Shown: piece by piece, positions 54,193 to 62,153 of the stretch
How positions within the stretch are numbered: the first letter of the stretch is position 1
Layout of the letters: the number at the start of each line of letters is the position of its first letter
From: Brevundimonas bullata
GTDB lineage: Bacteria > Pseudomonadota > Alphaproteobacteria > Caulobacterales > Caulobacteraceae
DNA: 64,000 nucleotides
Reading direction: 5' to 3'
Assembly: GCF_003350205.1 (NCBI RefSeq)
Contig: NZ_QLLC01000003.1
Span: 1 to 64,000, forward strand
Program-made: the position numbers and the translations under genes
Notes under the pieces: model-generated
Seen by the model: only the letters and a program-made list of their open reading frames with translations
Told to the model about the DNA's origin: nothing
Databases searched by the model: none

Positions 54193-54314
54193 CCGTCATC
54201 CCGGAAAGCGCGAAGCGCTTATCCGGGACCCAGGCGTCTGATCCGGGCTGGCGATCATCAGTTTGAACTTGCCGTCTGGGTCCCGGGTTCGGCTGCGCCG
54301 CCCCGGGATGACGG
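54193..54314. repeat. REP-like palindromic element between ispE and glyQ
   Basis: 122 bp bounded by a perfect 12-bp inverted repeat (CCGTCATCCCGG and CCGGGATGACGG), with inner arms GGGACCCAG and CTGGGTCCC and small hairpins (AAGCGCGAAGCGCTT on the left). This is a different family from copies A-I. GTCATCCCGG-type palindromes are common in alphaproteobacterial intergenic DNA. Confidence 0.88.
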
Positions 54315-54397
54315 AATGGAGGGGCGGTCCGGTTGAACTCGGCCCCGCCGCCCTCTAGGGTCCGCGCTCAAATTTTGCGCTGCGAAAACGAGCCGAC

Positions 54398-55285
54398 GTG
54401 ACCACCGAACCCCTCGCCTTCCAGGACCTGATCCTGACCCTGCACAAATACTGGGGCGACCAGGGCTGCGCCATTCTGCAGCCCTATGACATCGAGGTCG
54501 GGGCCGGCACCCTGCACCCGGCGACGGTGTTGCGCGCGCTGGGACCCAAGCCGTGGAAGGCTGCTTACGTTCAGCCGTCGCGCCGTCCCGGCGACGGTCG
54601 CTATGGCGAGAACCCCAACCGGCTGCAGCACTATTATCAGTATCAGGTCATCCTGAAGCCGAACCCGGACAACCTGCAGGAGCTCTATCTCGGCTCCCTG
54701 GCCGCCATCGGCATCGATCCGAAACTGCACGACATCCGCTTTGTCGAGGACGACTGGGAAAACCCGACCGTCGGCGCCTGGGGTTTGGGCTGGGAGGTCT
54801 GGTGCGACGGCATGGAGGTGACGCAGTTCACCTATTTCCAGGGCGTCGGCGGCATCGAGGTCGACGTGGTCTCGGGCGAGCTGACCTACGGGCTGGAGCG
54901 TCTGGCCATGTATGTTCAGGGCGTCGACAACGTCTATGACCTGAAGTTCAACAAAGAGGGCCTGACCTACGGCGAGGTCTTCCTCGAGAACGAGCGCCAG
55001 CAGTCCGAAGCCAATTTCCACGGCTATGACGTCGCCGCGCTGAAGCGCCGCTTCGAGGACATGGAGCGCGAGGCCGCCCATTTCCTGACCATGAAGGGTC
55101 CGCAGGGCCAGCCTCTGGTCCTGCCCGCCTACGACCAGGTGCTGAAGGCCTCGCACCTGTTCAACCTGATGGACGCCCGCGGCGCCATCGCCGTCGCCGA
55201 ACGCCAGAGCTACATCGGCCGCATCCGCGACCTGTGCAAAGCCTGCGCTCTGGCCCAAGTCGAACATGAGAAGGCGACGTCGTGA
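54398..55285 (+). CDS. glyQ: Glycyl-tRNA synthetase alpha subunit
   Basis: Catalytic alpha subunit of the heterotetrameric class II glycyl-tRNA synthetase. 295 aa with the family's highly conserved start ([17 protein letters not shown]), [35 protein letters not shown] and [18 protein letters not shown]. Begins with GTG. Its TGA overlaps the start of the DUF559 gene (GTGA), not glyS as usual, because a DUF559 reading frame lies between the two subunits. Confidence 0.97.
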   Translation: MTTEPLAFQDLILTLHKYWGDQGCAILQPYDIEVGAGTLHPATVLRALGPKPWKAAYVQPSRRPGDGRYGENPNRLQHYYQYQVILKPNPDNLQELYLGSLAAIGIDPKLHDIRFVEDDWENPTVGAWGLGWEVWCDGMEVTQFTYFQGVGGIEVDVVSGELTYGLERLAMYVQGVDNVYDLKFNKEGLTYGEVFLENERQQSEANFHGYDVAALKRRFEDMEREAAHFLTMKGPQGQPLVLPAYDQVLKASHLFNLMDARGAIAVAERQSYIGRIRDLCKACALAQVEHEKATS

Positions 55286-55794
55286 CGGTTGACGATCAGT
55301 TGACGCCACAGGCTCCCTTCCCCCTCGATGGGGGAAGGGCTGGGGATGGGGGTGACGCCCTCAGCCCTCTGCGCGCGCGTCATCTGACGGGTGCTGTCGG
55401 CCGCGCGCGGCGACTGCGTCGCGACATGACCTTCCCGGAACGCATTCTCTGGGACGAACTGCGCCGCCTGAAGCTGAACATTCGCCGTCAGGCGCCGATC
55501 GGCCGCTACATCGCGGACTTCGTCCATCATGACAGCCGCCTGATCGTGGAAATCGACGGGCCGCTGCATGAGGAACTCGAAGCGGTCGCCTATGACGCCG
55601 AACGCACCGCCTGGCTGGAAAGTCAGGGCTTTCGCGTGATCCGCTTTTCCACCAAACAGGTGACGGACGGCTTGTCGGACGTGGTCGATGCGATCCGTTC
55701 GGCCGTGTTGTCACCCCCATCCCAACCCTTCCCCCATCAAGGGGGAAGGGCCCTCTGGCGCGCCCGCGATCAATGGGTGCGGGACGAAAACTGA
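55282..55794 (+). CDS. DUF559 (Vsr-like/PD-(D/E)XK) endonuclease-domain protein between glyQ and glyS
   Basis: A 170-residue reading frame. The core, about residues 40-140, is DUF559, related to very-short-patch repair nucleases: [34 protein letters not shown] (Asp79), [11 protein letters not shown] (Glu90, Asp92) and [11 protein letters not shown]. The N- and C-terminal tails (about 11-25 and 143-157) are translated from inverted repeats of ~40 bp. The GTG overlaps the glyQ stop (GTGA) and its TGA overlaps the glyS ATG (TGATG), so it is translated in the glyQS operon. An internal ATG at 55426 could start a shorter core protein. Likely a mobile or accessory nuclease; function unknown. Confidence 0.82.
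   Translation: MTVDDQLTPQAPFPLDGGRAGDGGDALSPLRARHLTGAVGRARRLRRDMTFPERILWDELRRLKLNIRRQAPIGRYIADFVHHDSRLIVEIDGPLHEELEAVAYDAERTAWLESQGFRVIRFSTKQVTDGLSDVVDAIRSAVLSPPSQPFPHQGGRALWRARDQWVRDEN
55315..55355 (+). repeat. Left inverted repeat of DUF559 unit
   Basis: 41 bp, itself a hairpin (CCCTTCCCCC, 5-nt loop, GGGGGAAGGG) followed by a CTGGGGATGGGGGTGA tail. It pairs in inverse orientation with 55711-55750. It is translated as part of the DUF559 frame. Confidence 0.85.
55711..55750 (-). repeat. Right inverted repeat of DUF559 unit
   Basis: 40 bp, the reverse complement of the left repeat with two mismatches and one missing base: TCACCCCCATCCCAA tail then the CCCTTCCCCC / GGGGGAAGGG hairpin. It lies 43 bp before the glyS start. 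Confidence 0.85.
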
Positions 55795-57863
55795 TGCCCC
55801 AGCTTCTTCTCGAAATCTTCTCCGAAGAAATCCCCGCCCGCATGCAGCAGGGCGCCGCGCGCGACCTGGAACGTCTGGTCTCGGATCGGTTCAAGGCCGC
55901 CGGCCTGACCTGGGACGCGCTGAACGTCTTCGCCGGGCCGCGTCGCCTGACCCTGGTGATCGACGGCCTGCCGGTCGCCGCCGAGGACCGCAACGAAGAG
56001 GTCAAGGGGCCCAAGACCTCGGCCCCCGCTCAGGCGCTGGAAGGCTTTCTGCGCAAGACCGGCCTGACCCAGGACCAACTGGTCGAGCGCGACGGCGTCT
56101 GGTTCGCCGAGATCAGCAGCAAGGGCCGTCAGACGACCGAGGTCTTCGCCGAGGCCGTCGATCAGATCGTCCGCAGCTTCCCTTGGCCCAAGTCGATGCG
56201 CTGGGGCACGGGAAGCCTGCGCTGGGTGCGCCCGATCAAGCGCATCATCGCCCTGTTCGACGGGGCGGTGGTGCCGTTCGAGATCGACGGCATCCAATCG
56301 GGTGATGTGACCGAGGGCCATCGCTTCCTCGGCAGCGGCAAGCCGTTCGCGGTCAAGGACTTTACCGACTATCGCGCCAAGCTGGAACGCGACTTCGTCC
56401 TGCTGGACGTGGCCGACCGCAAACTGCGGATTCTGGAAGCCGCCAAGGCCGCCTGCGCCGCGCGTGGTCTGGTGCTGGTCGATGACGACGGCCTACTGGA
56501 CGAGGTCGCCGGTCTGGCCGAATGGCCGACGCCGATCCCGGGCGACATGGACCCGCAGTTCCTGTCCCTGCCGCCCGAAGTGGTCCGCCTGTCGATGAAG
56601 GTGCACCAGAAGTATTTCGCCGTGCGCGATCCGTCCAAGGACGGTCTGGCGCCCAACTTCCTCGTCGTCGCCAACGTCGAGGCGACCGATGGCGGCAAGG
56701 CCCTGGCCGCCGGCAACAGCCGCGTCCTCTCGGCCCGCCTGAACGACGCCCGCTTCTTCTGGGACGAGGACCAGAAGGTTGGCTTCGACGCCTGGAACGA
56801 CAAGCTGAAGGGCGTCACCTTCCACGCCAAGCTGGGCACCCTGGCCGAGCGGGTGGACCGCATCGCGGCGCTGGCGCGCGAAATCGCGCCTCTGGTCGAT
56901 GCCGACGCGGATCAGGCCGAGCAGGCCGCGCGCCTGTCCAAGGCCGATCTGGCCAGCGGCATGGTCAGCGAGTTCCCCGAACTGCAGGGGATCATGGGCG
57001 GCTACTACGCCCGTCTGGCCGGCTACCCCGACGCCGTCGCCGACGCCGTGCGCGACCACTACAAGCCGCAAGGTCCGGGCGACAGCGTCCCGACCGCCCC
57101 GGTCACGGTCGCCGTCGCCATCGCCGAGAAGCTGGACACCCTGGTCGGCTTCTTCGCCATCGACGAAAAGCCCACCGGCTCGCGCGACCCCTACGCCCTG
57201 CGCCGCGCCGCGCTGGGCGTGATCCGGCTGGTGCTGGAGAACGGTGCTCGTATCGGCCTTCGCGGCGACGCCTTCTCGGCGGCTATGGCGGCCTTGGAGA
57301 AGGGCAATGTCCAGCGTGCCGTCGACAAGCTCGCGGTCGAAACTGAACTCAGCGCCTTCTTCGCCGACCGTCTGACCGTCCTGCTGCGCGACCAGGGCCA
57401 ACGCCACGACCTTGTGGCCGCCGTCTTCGCTCTGGGCGACGACGACCTGGTGCGGATCGTGCGTCGGGTGGAGGCGCTAGCCGCCTTCCTCGCCACGGAC
57501 GACGGGGCCAACCTGCTGGCCGGCTACAAGCGGGCGTCCAACATCCTCAAGGCCGAGGAAAAGAAGGGACCGCTGCCGCAAGGCGCCGTCGCCACCGGCC
57601 TGGCCAACCAGCCGGCGGAAGAAACCGCGCTTGCGTTTGCCGCCGCCGCCGCCGCGACCGCCGTGGACGCCGCGCTGGAGACCGAAGACTTCGCCGCCGC
57701 CATGACGGCGCTCGCCGCCCTGCGCGGGCCGGTCGACGCCTTCTTCACCGGCGTCATGGTCAACTCCGACGTGGCCGAGGAGCGTGAGAACCGTCTGAAG
57801 CTGCTGGGTCAGGTGCGCGGCGTTATGGGCCGGGTGGCGGACTTCGGTCAGATCGCGGGCTGA
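55794..57863 (+). CDS. glyS: Glycyl-tRNA synthetase beta subunit
   Basis: tRNA-binding beta subunit of glycyl-tRNA synthetase, 689 aa. The start [21 protein letters not shown] is conserved, followed by VFAGPRRLTLVIDGLP, SMRWGTGSLRWVRPIKRII, EGHRFLG and LLDVADRKLRIL. HD-domain-like and anticodon-binding regions lie in the second half (EFPELQGIMGGYYARLAG, then DPYALRRAALGVIRL). Its ATG overlaps the DUF559 stop by one base (TGATG). Repeat copy I starts 25 bp after the stop. Confidence 0.97.
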   Translation: MPQLLLEIFSEEIPARMQQGAARDLERLVSDRFKAAGLTWDALNVFAGPRRLTLVIDGLPVAAEDRNEEVKGPKTSAPAQALEGFLRKTGLTQDQLVERDGVWFAEISSKGRQTTEVFAEAVDQIVRSFPWPKSMRWGTGSLRWVRPIKRIIALFDGAVVPFEIDGIQSGDVTEGHRFLGSGKPFAVKDFTDYRAKLERDFVLLDVADRKLRILEAAKAACAARGLVLVDDDGLLDEVAGLAEWPTPIPGDMDPQFLSLPPEVVRLSMKVHQKYFAVRDPSKDGLAPNFLVVANVEATDGGKALAAGNSRVLSARLNDARFFWDEDQKVGFDAWNDKLKGVTFHAKLGTLAERVDRIAALAREIAPLVDADADQAEQAARLSKADLASGMVSEFPELQGIMGGYYARLAGYPDAVADAVRDHYKPQGPGDSVPTAPVTVAVAIAEKLDTLVGFFAIDEKPTGSRDPYALRRAALGVIRLVLENGARIGLRGDAFSAAMAALEKGNVQRAVDKLAVETELSAFFADRLTVLLRDQGQRHDLVAAVFALGDDDLVRIVRRVEALAAFLATDDGANLLAGYKRASNILKAEEKKGPLPQGAVATGLANQPAEETALAFAAAAAATAVDAALETEDFAAAMTALAALRGPVDAFFTGVMVNSDVAEERENRLKLLGQVRGVMGRVADFGQIAG

Positions 57864-57888
57864 GGCGCTCTCCCTACCGACCGTCGCG

Positions 57889-58020
57889 TCGCCCCCTCCA
57901 CCGCTTCGCGGTCCCCCTCCCCACAAAGTGGGGAGGAAGGGCGCGTGTCTTTCCTCCCTGTCGCGCAGCGATGGGGAGGTGGATCGGCGGCGGAGCCGAC
58001 GAGACGGAGGGGGCGGCGCA
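57889..58020 (-). repeat. Palindromic intergenic repeat, copy I (halves in swapped order)
   Basis: Both half-units of the A-H family are present, but in the opposite order: the CGCCCCCTCCACCGC...GTGGGGAGGAAG half comes first (57889-57938), then a 10-bp spacer, then the TTTCCTCCCTGTCGCGC...GACGGAGGGGGCG half (57949-58015). Two abutting copies that lost their outer halves would give this. Confidence 0.85.
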
Positions 58021-58165
58021 GAAGGCCGAAAATCTGCATCCCGACACATCCTCACACGGATTGTTACACCCACGGCCTCGCCTTCGCGCTTGCAGCACGC
58101 TAGTCAGGGCCACCGTAAGCGGGACTCGGTCCTGCGACGACTGACCACGGCTCAGGGACTGCAAG

Positions 58166-60856
58166 ATGACCAAGTGGGTGTACGGCTTCGGCGGGGGATC
58201 TGCTGACGGCGATGCGTCGATGAAGAACCTTCTCGGCGGCAAGGGTGCGAACCTGGCCGAGATGTCCTCTCTCGGCCTTCCGGTGCCGCCCGGCTTTACG
58301 ATCACGACGGAAGCCTGCGTCCACTATTACTCCAACGGCGAGACCTATCCGGCCGCGCTGGCTGAACAGGCCGCCGCCGGTCTGAAGACCGTCGAGGGCA
58401 TTGTCGGCAAGACCTTCGGCGACGCCGCCAACCCCCTGCTGGTCTCGGTGCGCTCGGGCGCGCGGGCCTCGATGCCGGGGATGATGGACACGGTGCTGAA
58501 CCTGGGCCTGAACGACCAGACGGTCGAGGGTCTGGCCAAGCTGTCCGGCGACCGTCGTTTCGCCTTCGACAGCTATCGTCGTTTCATCACCATGTATTCC
58601 AATGTGGTGCTGGGCATCGGCCACGATCAGTTCGAAGAGGTCCTGGACGACCACAAGGATCGCCTGGGCGTCTCGATCGACACCGACCTGACCGCCGAGA
58701 ACTGGGAAAAAGTGGTCGCCGACTACAAGGTCCTGGTCGAGCGCGAACTGGGCCAACCCTTCCCGCAGGACCCGCATGACCAGCTGTGGGGCGCCGTCTC
58801 GGCCGTCTTCGCCAGCTGGATGAACGACCGTGCGAAATTCTATCGCCGCATGCACGACATCCCCGAAAGCTGGGGCACGGCCGTCAACATCCAGTCCATG
58901 GTGTTCGGCAACATGGGCGAGACCTCGGCGACGGGCGTCGCCTTCACCCGCAACCCCTCGACCGGCGAAGCCAAGCTGTACGGCGAGTTCCTGATCAACG
59001 CCCAGGGCGAGGACGTGGTCGCGGGCATCCGCACGCCGCAGTCCCTGACCAAGGCCGGGCGCGAGGAGATGGGCGAGACGGCTCTCTCGATGGAAGAGGC
59101 CATGCCGGTCGTCTTCGCCGAGTTCGTCGACGTGGTCGGGCGGCTGGAAAGCCACTACCGCGACATGCAGGACATCGAGTTCACGGTCGAGCAGGGCCGT
59201 CTGTGGATGCTGCAGACCCGTAACGGCAAGCGCACCGCCAAGTCGGCGCTGAAGATCGCCGTCGATCTGGCCTCCGAAGGCGTCATCTCGCAGGAAGAGG
59301 CCGTGTCGCGGGTCGAACCCGCCGCGCTCGATCAACTGCTGCACCCGACCCTGGACCCCAACGCCGCCCGCACCGTCGTCGCGGCGGGCCTGCCGGCCTC
59401 GCCCGGCGCGGCCACAGGCAAGATCGTCTTCGACGCCGACGAGGCCGAGCGCCTGTCGCAGGTCGGCGACGCCGTCATCCTGGTGCGCGAGGAAACCTCG
59501 CCCGAGGACATCCACGGCATGCACGCGGCGCGCGGCATCGTCACGGCGCGCGGCGGCATGACCAGCCACGCCGCCGTGGTGGCGCGCGGCATGGGGCGGC
59601 CCTGCGTCTCCGGCGCCGGTGAAATCTCGATCAATGAGAAGGCCGGGACCTTCACCGCCCGCGGCCGCACCTTCAAGGCCGGCGAGGTCATCACCATCGA
59701 CGGCGGCAAGGGCGAGGTGCTGGACGGCGCCGTGGCCATGATCGAGCCGGAACTGACGGGCGACTTCCAGACCCTGATGGCCTGGGCCGACGGCGTGCGT
59801 CGCCTGAAGGTCCGCGCCAACGCCGAGACCCCGCTGGACGCCAAGACCGCGCGCGGCTTCGGCGCCGAGGGCATCGGCCTGTCGCGCACCGAGCACATGT
59901 TCTTCGACGAGGCCCGCATCGCCGCCGTGCGCGAGATGATCCTGGCCGACGACGAGCAGGGCCGCCGCATCGCCCTGGCCAAGATCGCGCCCTTCCAGAA
60001 GGCCGACTTCGCCGACCTGTTCACCATCATGGCCGGCCTGCCGGTGACGATCCGCCTGCTGGACCCGCCGCTGCACGAGTTCATCCCGCACACGGACGCC
60101 GACATCGACGCCCTGGCCGCCGGTTCGGGTCTGGACGCCGCCAAGCTGAAGCGTCGCGCGCGGGAACTGCACGAGACCAACCCCATGCTCGGCCACCGCG
60201 GCTGCCGCCTGGGCGTCGCCTATCCCGAGATCTACGAGATGCAGGTCCGCGCCATCCTGGAGGCGGCGCTGGAGGTGAAGCATGCATCTGGTTTGGCTCC
60301 GATCCCGGAGATCATGCACCCGCTGGTCGCCCTGGGTCTGGAGATGAAGTACCTGCGCGAACTGACCGACCGCACCGCGCGAGCCGTGTTCGCCGAGGCG
60401 GGCGACAGCGTCGACTACCTGGTCGGCACCATGATCGAACTGCCGCGCGCGGCCCTGCGCGCCGCCGACCTGGCCGAGTACGCCGAGTTCTTCAGCTTCG
60501 GCACCAACGACCTGACCCAGACGACCTTCGGCATCAGCCGCGACGACTCGGGCCACTTCCTGCAGGCCTATCTGGACAAGGGCATCTTCGAAACCGATCC
60601 CTTCGTGCGTCTGGATCAGGACGGCGTGGGCGACCTGATCCGCATCGCCGCCGAGCGCGGCCGCGCGGTCAAGCCGGACATGAAGATGGGCATTTGCGGC
60701 GAACACGGCGGCGACCCCTCGTCCATCGCCTTCTGCGAGAGCGTGGGCCTCGACTACGTCTCCTGCTCGCCCTACCGCGTGCCCATCGCCCGTCTGGCAG
60801 CGGCCCAGGCGGCGCTGGCCGCCCGCTCGGGCGAGGAGCGCGAAAAGGACCGCTAG
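58166..60856 (+). CDS. ppdK: Pyruvate, phosphate dikinase
   Basis: Interconverts pyruvate, ATP and phosphate with PEP, AMP and PPi, for gluconeogenesis or reversible glycolysis. 896 aa. The N-terminal ATP-grasp domain begins TKWVYGFGGGSADG and has LLGGKGANLAEMSSLG and SVRSGARASMPGMMDT. The phosphohistidine domain is GGMTSHAAVVARGMG (catalytic His about residue 473). The C-terminal PEP/pyruvate barrel has GFGAEGIGLSRTEHMF and GICGEHGGDPSS. Single gene; three hairpins lie downstream. Confidence 0.97.
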   Translation: MTKWVYGFGGGSADGDASMKNLLGGKGANLAEMSSLGLPVPPGFTITTEACVHYYSNGETYPAALAEQAAAGLKTVEGIVGKTFGDAANPLLVSVRSGARASMPGMMDTVLNLGLNDQTVEGLAKLSGDRRFAFDSYRRFITMYSNVVLGIGHDQFEEVLDDHKDRLGVSIDTDLTAENWEKVVADYKVLVERELGQPFPQDPHDQLWGAVSAVFASWMNDRAKFYRRMHDIPESWGTAVNIQSMVFGNMGETSATGVAFTRNPSTGEAKLYGEFLINAQGEDVVAGIRTPQSLTKAGREEMGETALSMEEAMPVVFAEFVDVVGRLESHYRDMQDIEFTVEQGRLWMLQTRNGKRTAKSALKIAVDLASEGVISQEEAVSRVEPAALDQLLHPTLDPNAARTVVAAGLPASPGAATGKIVFDADEAERLSQVGDAVILVREETSPEDIHGMHAARGIVTARGGMTSHAAVVARGMGRPCVSGAGEISINEKAGTFTARGRTFKAGEVITIDGGKGEVLDGAVAMIEPELTGDFQTLMAWADGVRRLKVRANAETPLDAKTARGFGAEGIGLSRTEHMFFDEARIAAVREMILADDEQGRRIALAKIAPFQKADFADLFTIMAGLPVTIRLLDPPLHEFIPHTDADIDALAAGSGLDAAKLKRRARELHETNPMLGHRGCRLGVAYPEIYEMQVRAILEAALEVKHASGLAPIPEIMHPLVALGLEMKYLRELTDRTARAVFAEAGDSVDYLVGTMIELPRAALRAADLAEYAEFFSFGTNDLTQTTFGISRDDSGHFLQAYLDKGIFETDPFVRLDQDGVGDLIRIAAERGRAVKPDMKMGICGEHGGDPSSIAFCESVGLDYVSCSPYRVPIARLAAAQAALAARSGEEREKDR

Positions 60857-60941
60857 AGCGAAATCGGTTCAGATGCGATCGCATCTGAACTCAGATATTC
60901 GCTCCCGTATCAATCCAGAGCCTGACACAGATCAGGCTCTG
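60856..60941. repeat. Two palindromes downstream of ppdK
   Basis: A perfect 24-bp palindrome (60867-60890, half-site GTTCAGATGCGA) enclosed by GAGCGAA (60856) and TTCGCTC (60898-60904), then a second hairpin CAGAGCCTGA/TCAGGCTCTG (60916-60941). The first begins within the ppdK stop codon. They may stabilise the mRNA 3' end or be copies of a palindromic repeat family. Confidence 0.75.
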
Positions 60942-60968
60942 GGCCCCGTTTCAGGCTTGAGCGTGCAA

Positions 60969-60994
60969 GGGCGGTCCTTCGGGGCCGCCTTTTT
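60969..60994 (+). terminator. Terminator downstream of ppdK
   Basis: GGCGGTCC pairs with GGGGCCGCC across a TTC loop and is followed by five T. It lies about 115 nt after the ppdK stop, beyond the two palindromes. Confidence 0.85.
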
Positions 60995-61173
60995 CGTGCC
61001 GGAATAAAGTCGTTATCAGCGTAACGCTGTATGTGTCTGGTAGCGCACGGTTACGACCGTGTATTCATTCGCCTATGGAACGCCTCGGCGGAATACCCAT
61101 TTAACTCCTCGCTGGATGGGGCCGGTGACCGCAGAAGTCACCACATCTGGTTTTACTAGGAGTTATAGAAACA
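60995..61173 (+). promoter_or_regulatory. Long leader of the outer-membrane barrel gene
   Basis: About 180 bp with no gene. CACGGTTACGACCGTG (61027-61042) is a 6-4-6 hairpin, and the region 61043-61173 is less GC-rich than surrounding DNA and ends with AGGAG 11 nt before the ATG. It probably contains the promoter and a structured 5' leader, as is common for abundant outer-membrane proteins. Exact hexamers are not assigned. Confidence 0.4.
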
Positions 61174-61701
61174 ATGCGTAACATTCTTCTCGCCGCCGCC
61201 GCTATTTCTGCAATCGCCGCTCCGGCATTTGCTCAATCTGGTCCTGACGCCCGTGGTTACGGCTCGCTGGGCTACACGCATCTGGAGGGCGACTCCGCCA
61301 CGACCGGCGCCGTGACCGGCCGCTTGGGCGTGAACCTGAACCGTTACCTGGCGCTTGAGACCGAAGCCTCCGTGGGCGTCAAGGACGACGACTTCACCGT
61401 CGCCGGCATCGACGGCTCGATCAAGCATGAGTGGGACGCCGCCGGTTACGTGGTCGGCAAGTACCCGGTCAGCGACAAGCTGGAACTGTTCGCTCGTGGC
61501 GGCTACGGCCACACCGAGCTGAAGCAGGAGTTCCCCGGCGCCAACACCGACGTGGGCGGCGACAGCTGGAACTACGGCGTCGGCGCCAACTACTACGTCG
61601 ACGGCGTCAACGGCGTCCGCGCCGACTGGACCCGTCGCGACTTCCGCGACAACGGCGGTGAAGCTGACGCCTATTCGGTCAGCTACATCCGTCGCTTCTA
61701 A
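61174..61701 (+). CDS. Outer-membrane beta-barrel protein (porin family, OmpW/Ompx-like)
   Basis: A 175-residue protein with a signal peptide (MRNILLAAAAISAIAAPAFAQ in two parts, about residues 1-21) and an eight-stranded-barrel pattern of alternating residues: GYGSLGYTHLEG, GRLGVNLNRYLALETEASVG, LFARGGYGHTEL, WNYGVGANYYVDG and a C-terminal strand ending YIRRF, the terminal aromatic needed for BAM recognition. It likely acts as a small outer-membrane structural or stress protein. A strong terminator follows. Confidence 0.9.
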   Translation: MRNILLAAAAISAIAAPAFAQSGPDARGYGSLGYTHLEGDSATTGAVTGRLGVNLNRYLALETEASVGVKDDDFTVAGIDGSIKHEWDAAGYVVGKYPVSDKLELFARGGYGHTELKQEFPGANTDVGGDSWNYGVGANYYVDGVNGVRADWTRRDFRDNGGEADAYSVSYIRRF

Positions 61702-61737
61702 GGCCTGACCTCCAAGTCTGGCGCTAGATACGACGAA

Positions 61738-61765
61738 GGCCCGCTCCGAGAGGAGCGGGCCTTTT
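61738..61765 (+). terminator. Rho-independent terminator of the barrel gene
   Basis: A perfect 10-bp stem (GGCCCGCTCC with GGAGCGGGCC, GAGA loop) followed by TTTTCG, 37 nt after the stop codon. Confidence 0.93.
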
Positions 61766-61787
61766 CGTTTGCCTGAAAGGCTGAGGT

Positions 61788-62054
61788 CTAGGCGACGCCC
61801 GGCGCCAGGGCCCAGCGCAGCGAGTTCTCGCCGAAGGGCTTGATGAAGAAGTCGCGGTAGCGTTCGAAGACCTCGACGATCTTGGCCTTCAGGTCCTGGG
61901 TCACCGACTCGCCGCGCTGGCGTTTCAGCGCCGCGACGCAGTTGACCACGATGTCCTGATGGGCCGATCCGCCCATATGTTTCAGCACCGTGGCCACGTC
62001 ATGAGCCAACGGATCGCTGAGCTTTTCTGCCCACGGTGAAACTGTCTGAGTCAT
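61788..62054 (-). CDS. Small conserved hypothetical protein (88 aa)
   Basis: A soluble, mainly helical protein: MTQTVSPWAEKLSDPLAHDV, then TVLKHMGGSAHQDIVVNCVAAL and a C-terminal helix with VFERYRDFFIKPFG. The start at 62054 has GGGGGA upstream at a reasonable distance. I do not recognise a family. The helical DIVVNCVAALKRQRGE section might be winged-helix-like, but this is speculation. It is downstream of and on the same strand as the FabH2-type gene, 99 bp away. Confidence 0.68.
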   Translation of the reverse strand: MTQTVSPWAEKLSDPLAHDVATVLKHMGGSAHQDIVVNCVAALKRQRGESVTQDLKAKIVEVFERYRDFFIKPFGENSLRWALAPGVA

Positions 62055-62153
62055 TCGGGCGTCGTCCCCCAGGTTCTCGACACCCGTAACGGTTTGCAAA
62101 ATTTTCCGAACAGTGCAAGCGGGGCCGGAAATAATGATTCCCGTTATGTGGTT

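Larger units (their letters stand above)
55315..55750. mobile_element. Candidate DUF559 mobile unit with terminal inverted repeats
   Basis: A 436-bp unit bounded by near-identical inverted repeats (two mismatches and one gap over 41 bp) that carries only the DUF559 nuclease core. No transposase and no clear target duplication are visible. It is inserted between glyQ and glyS without breaking translational coupling. That it moves is inference from the structure. Confidence 0.55.

Noticed and set aside
58100..60706. 868-codon minus-strand open frame opposite ppdK
   Set aside because: Shadow of the pyruvate phosphate dikinase gene. It has a low-complexity Gly/Ala/His/Arg composition and no family features.
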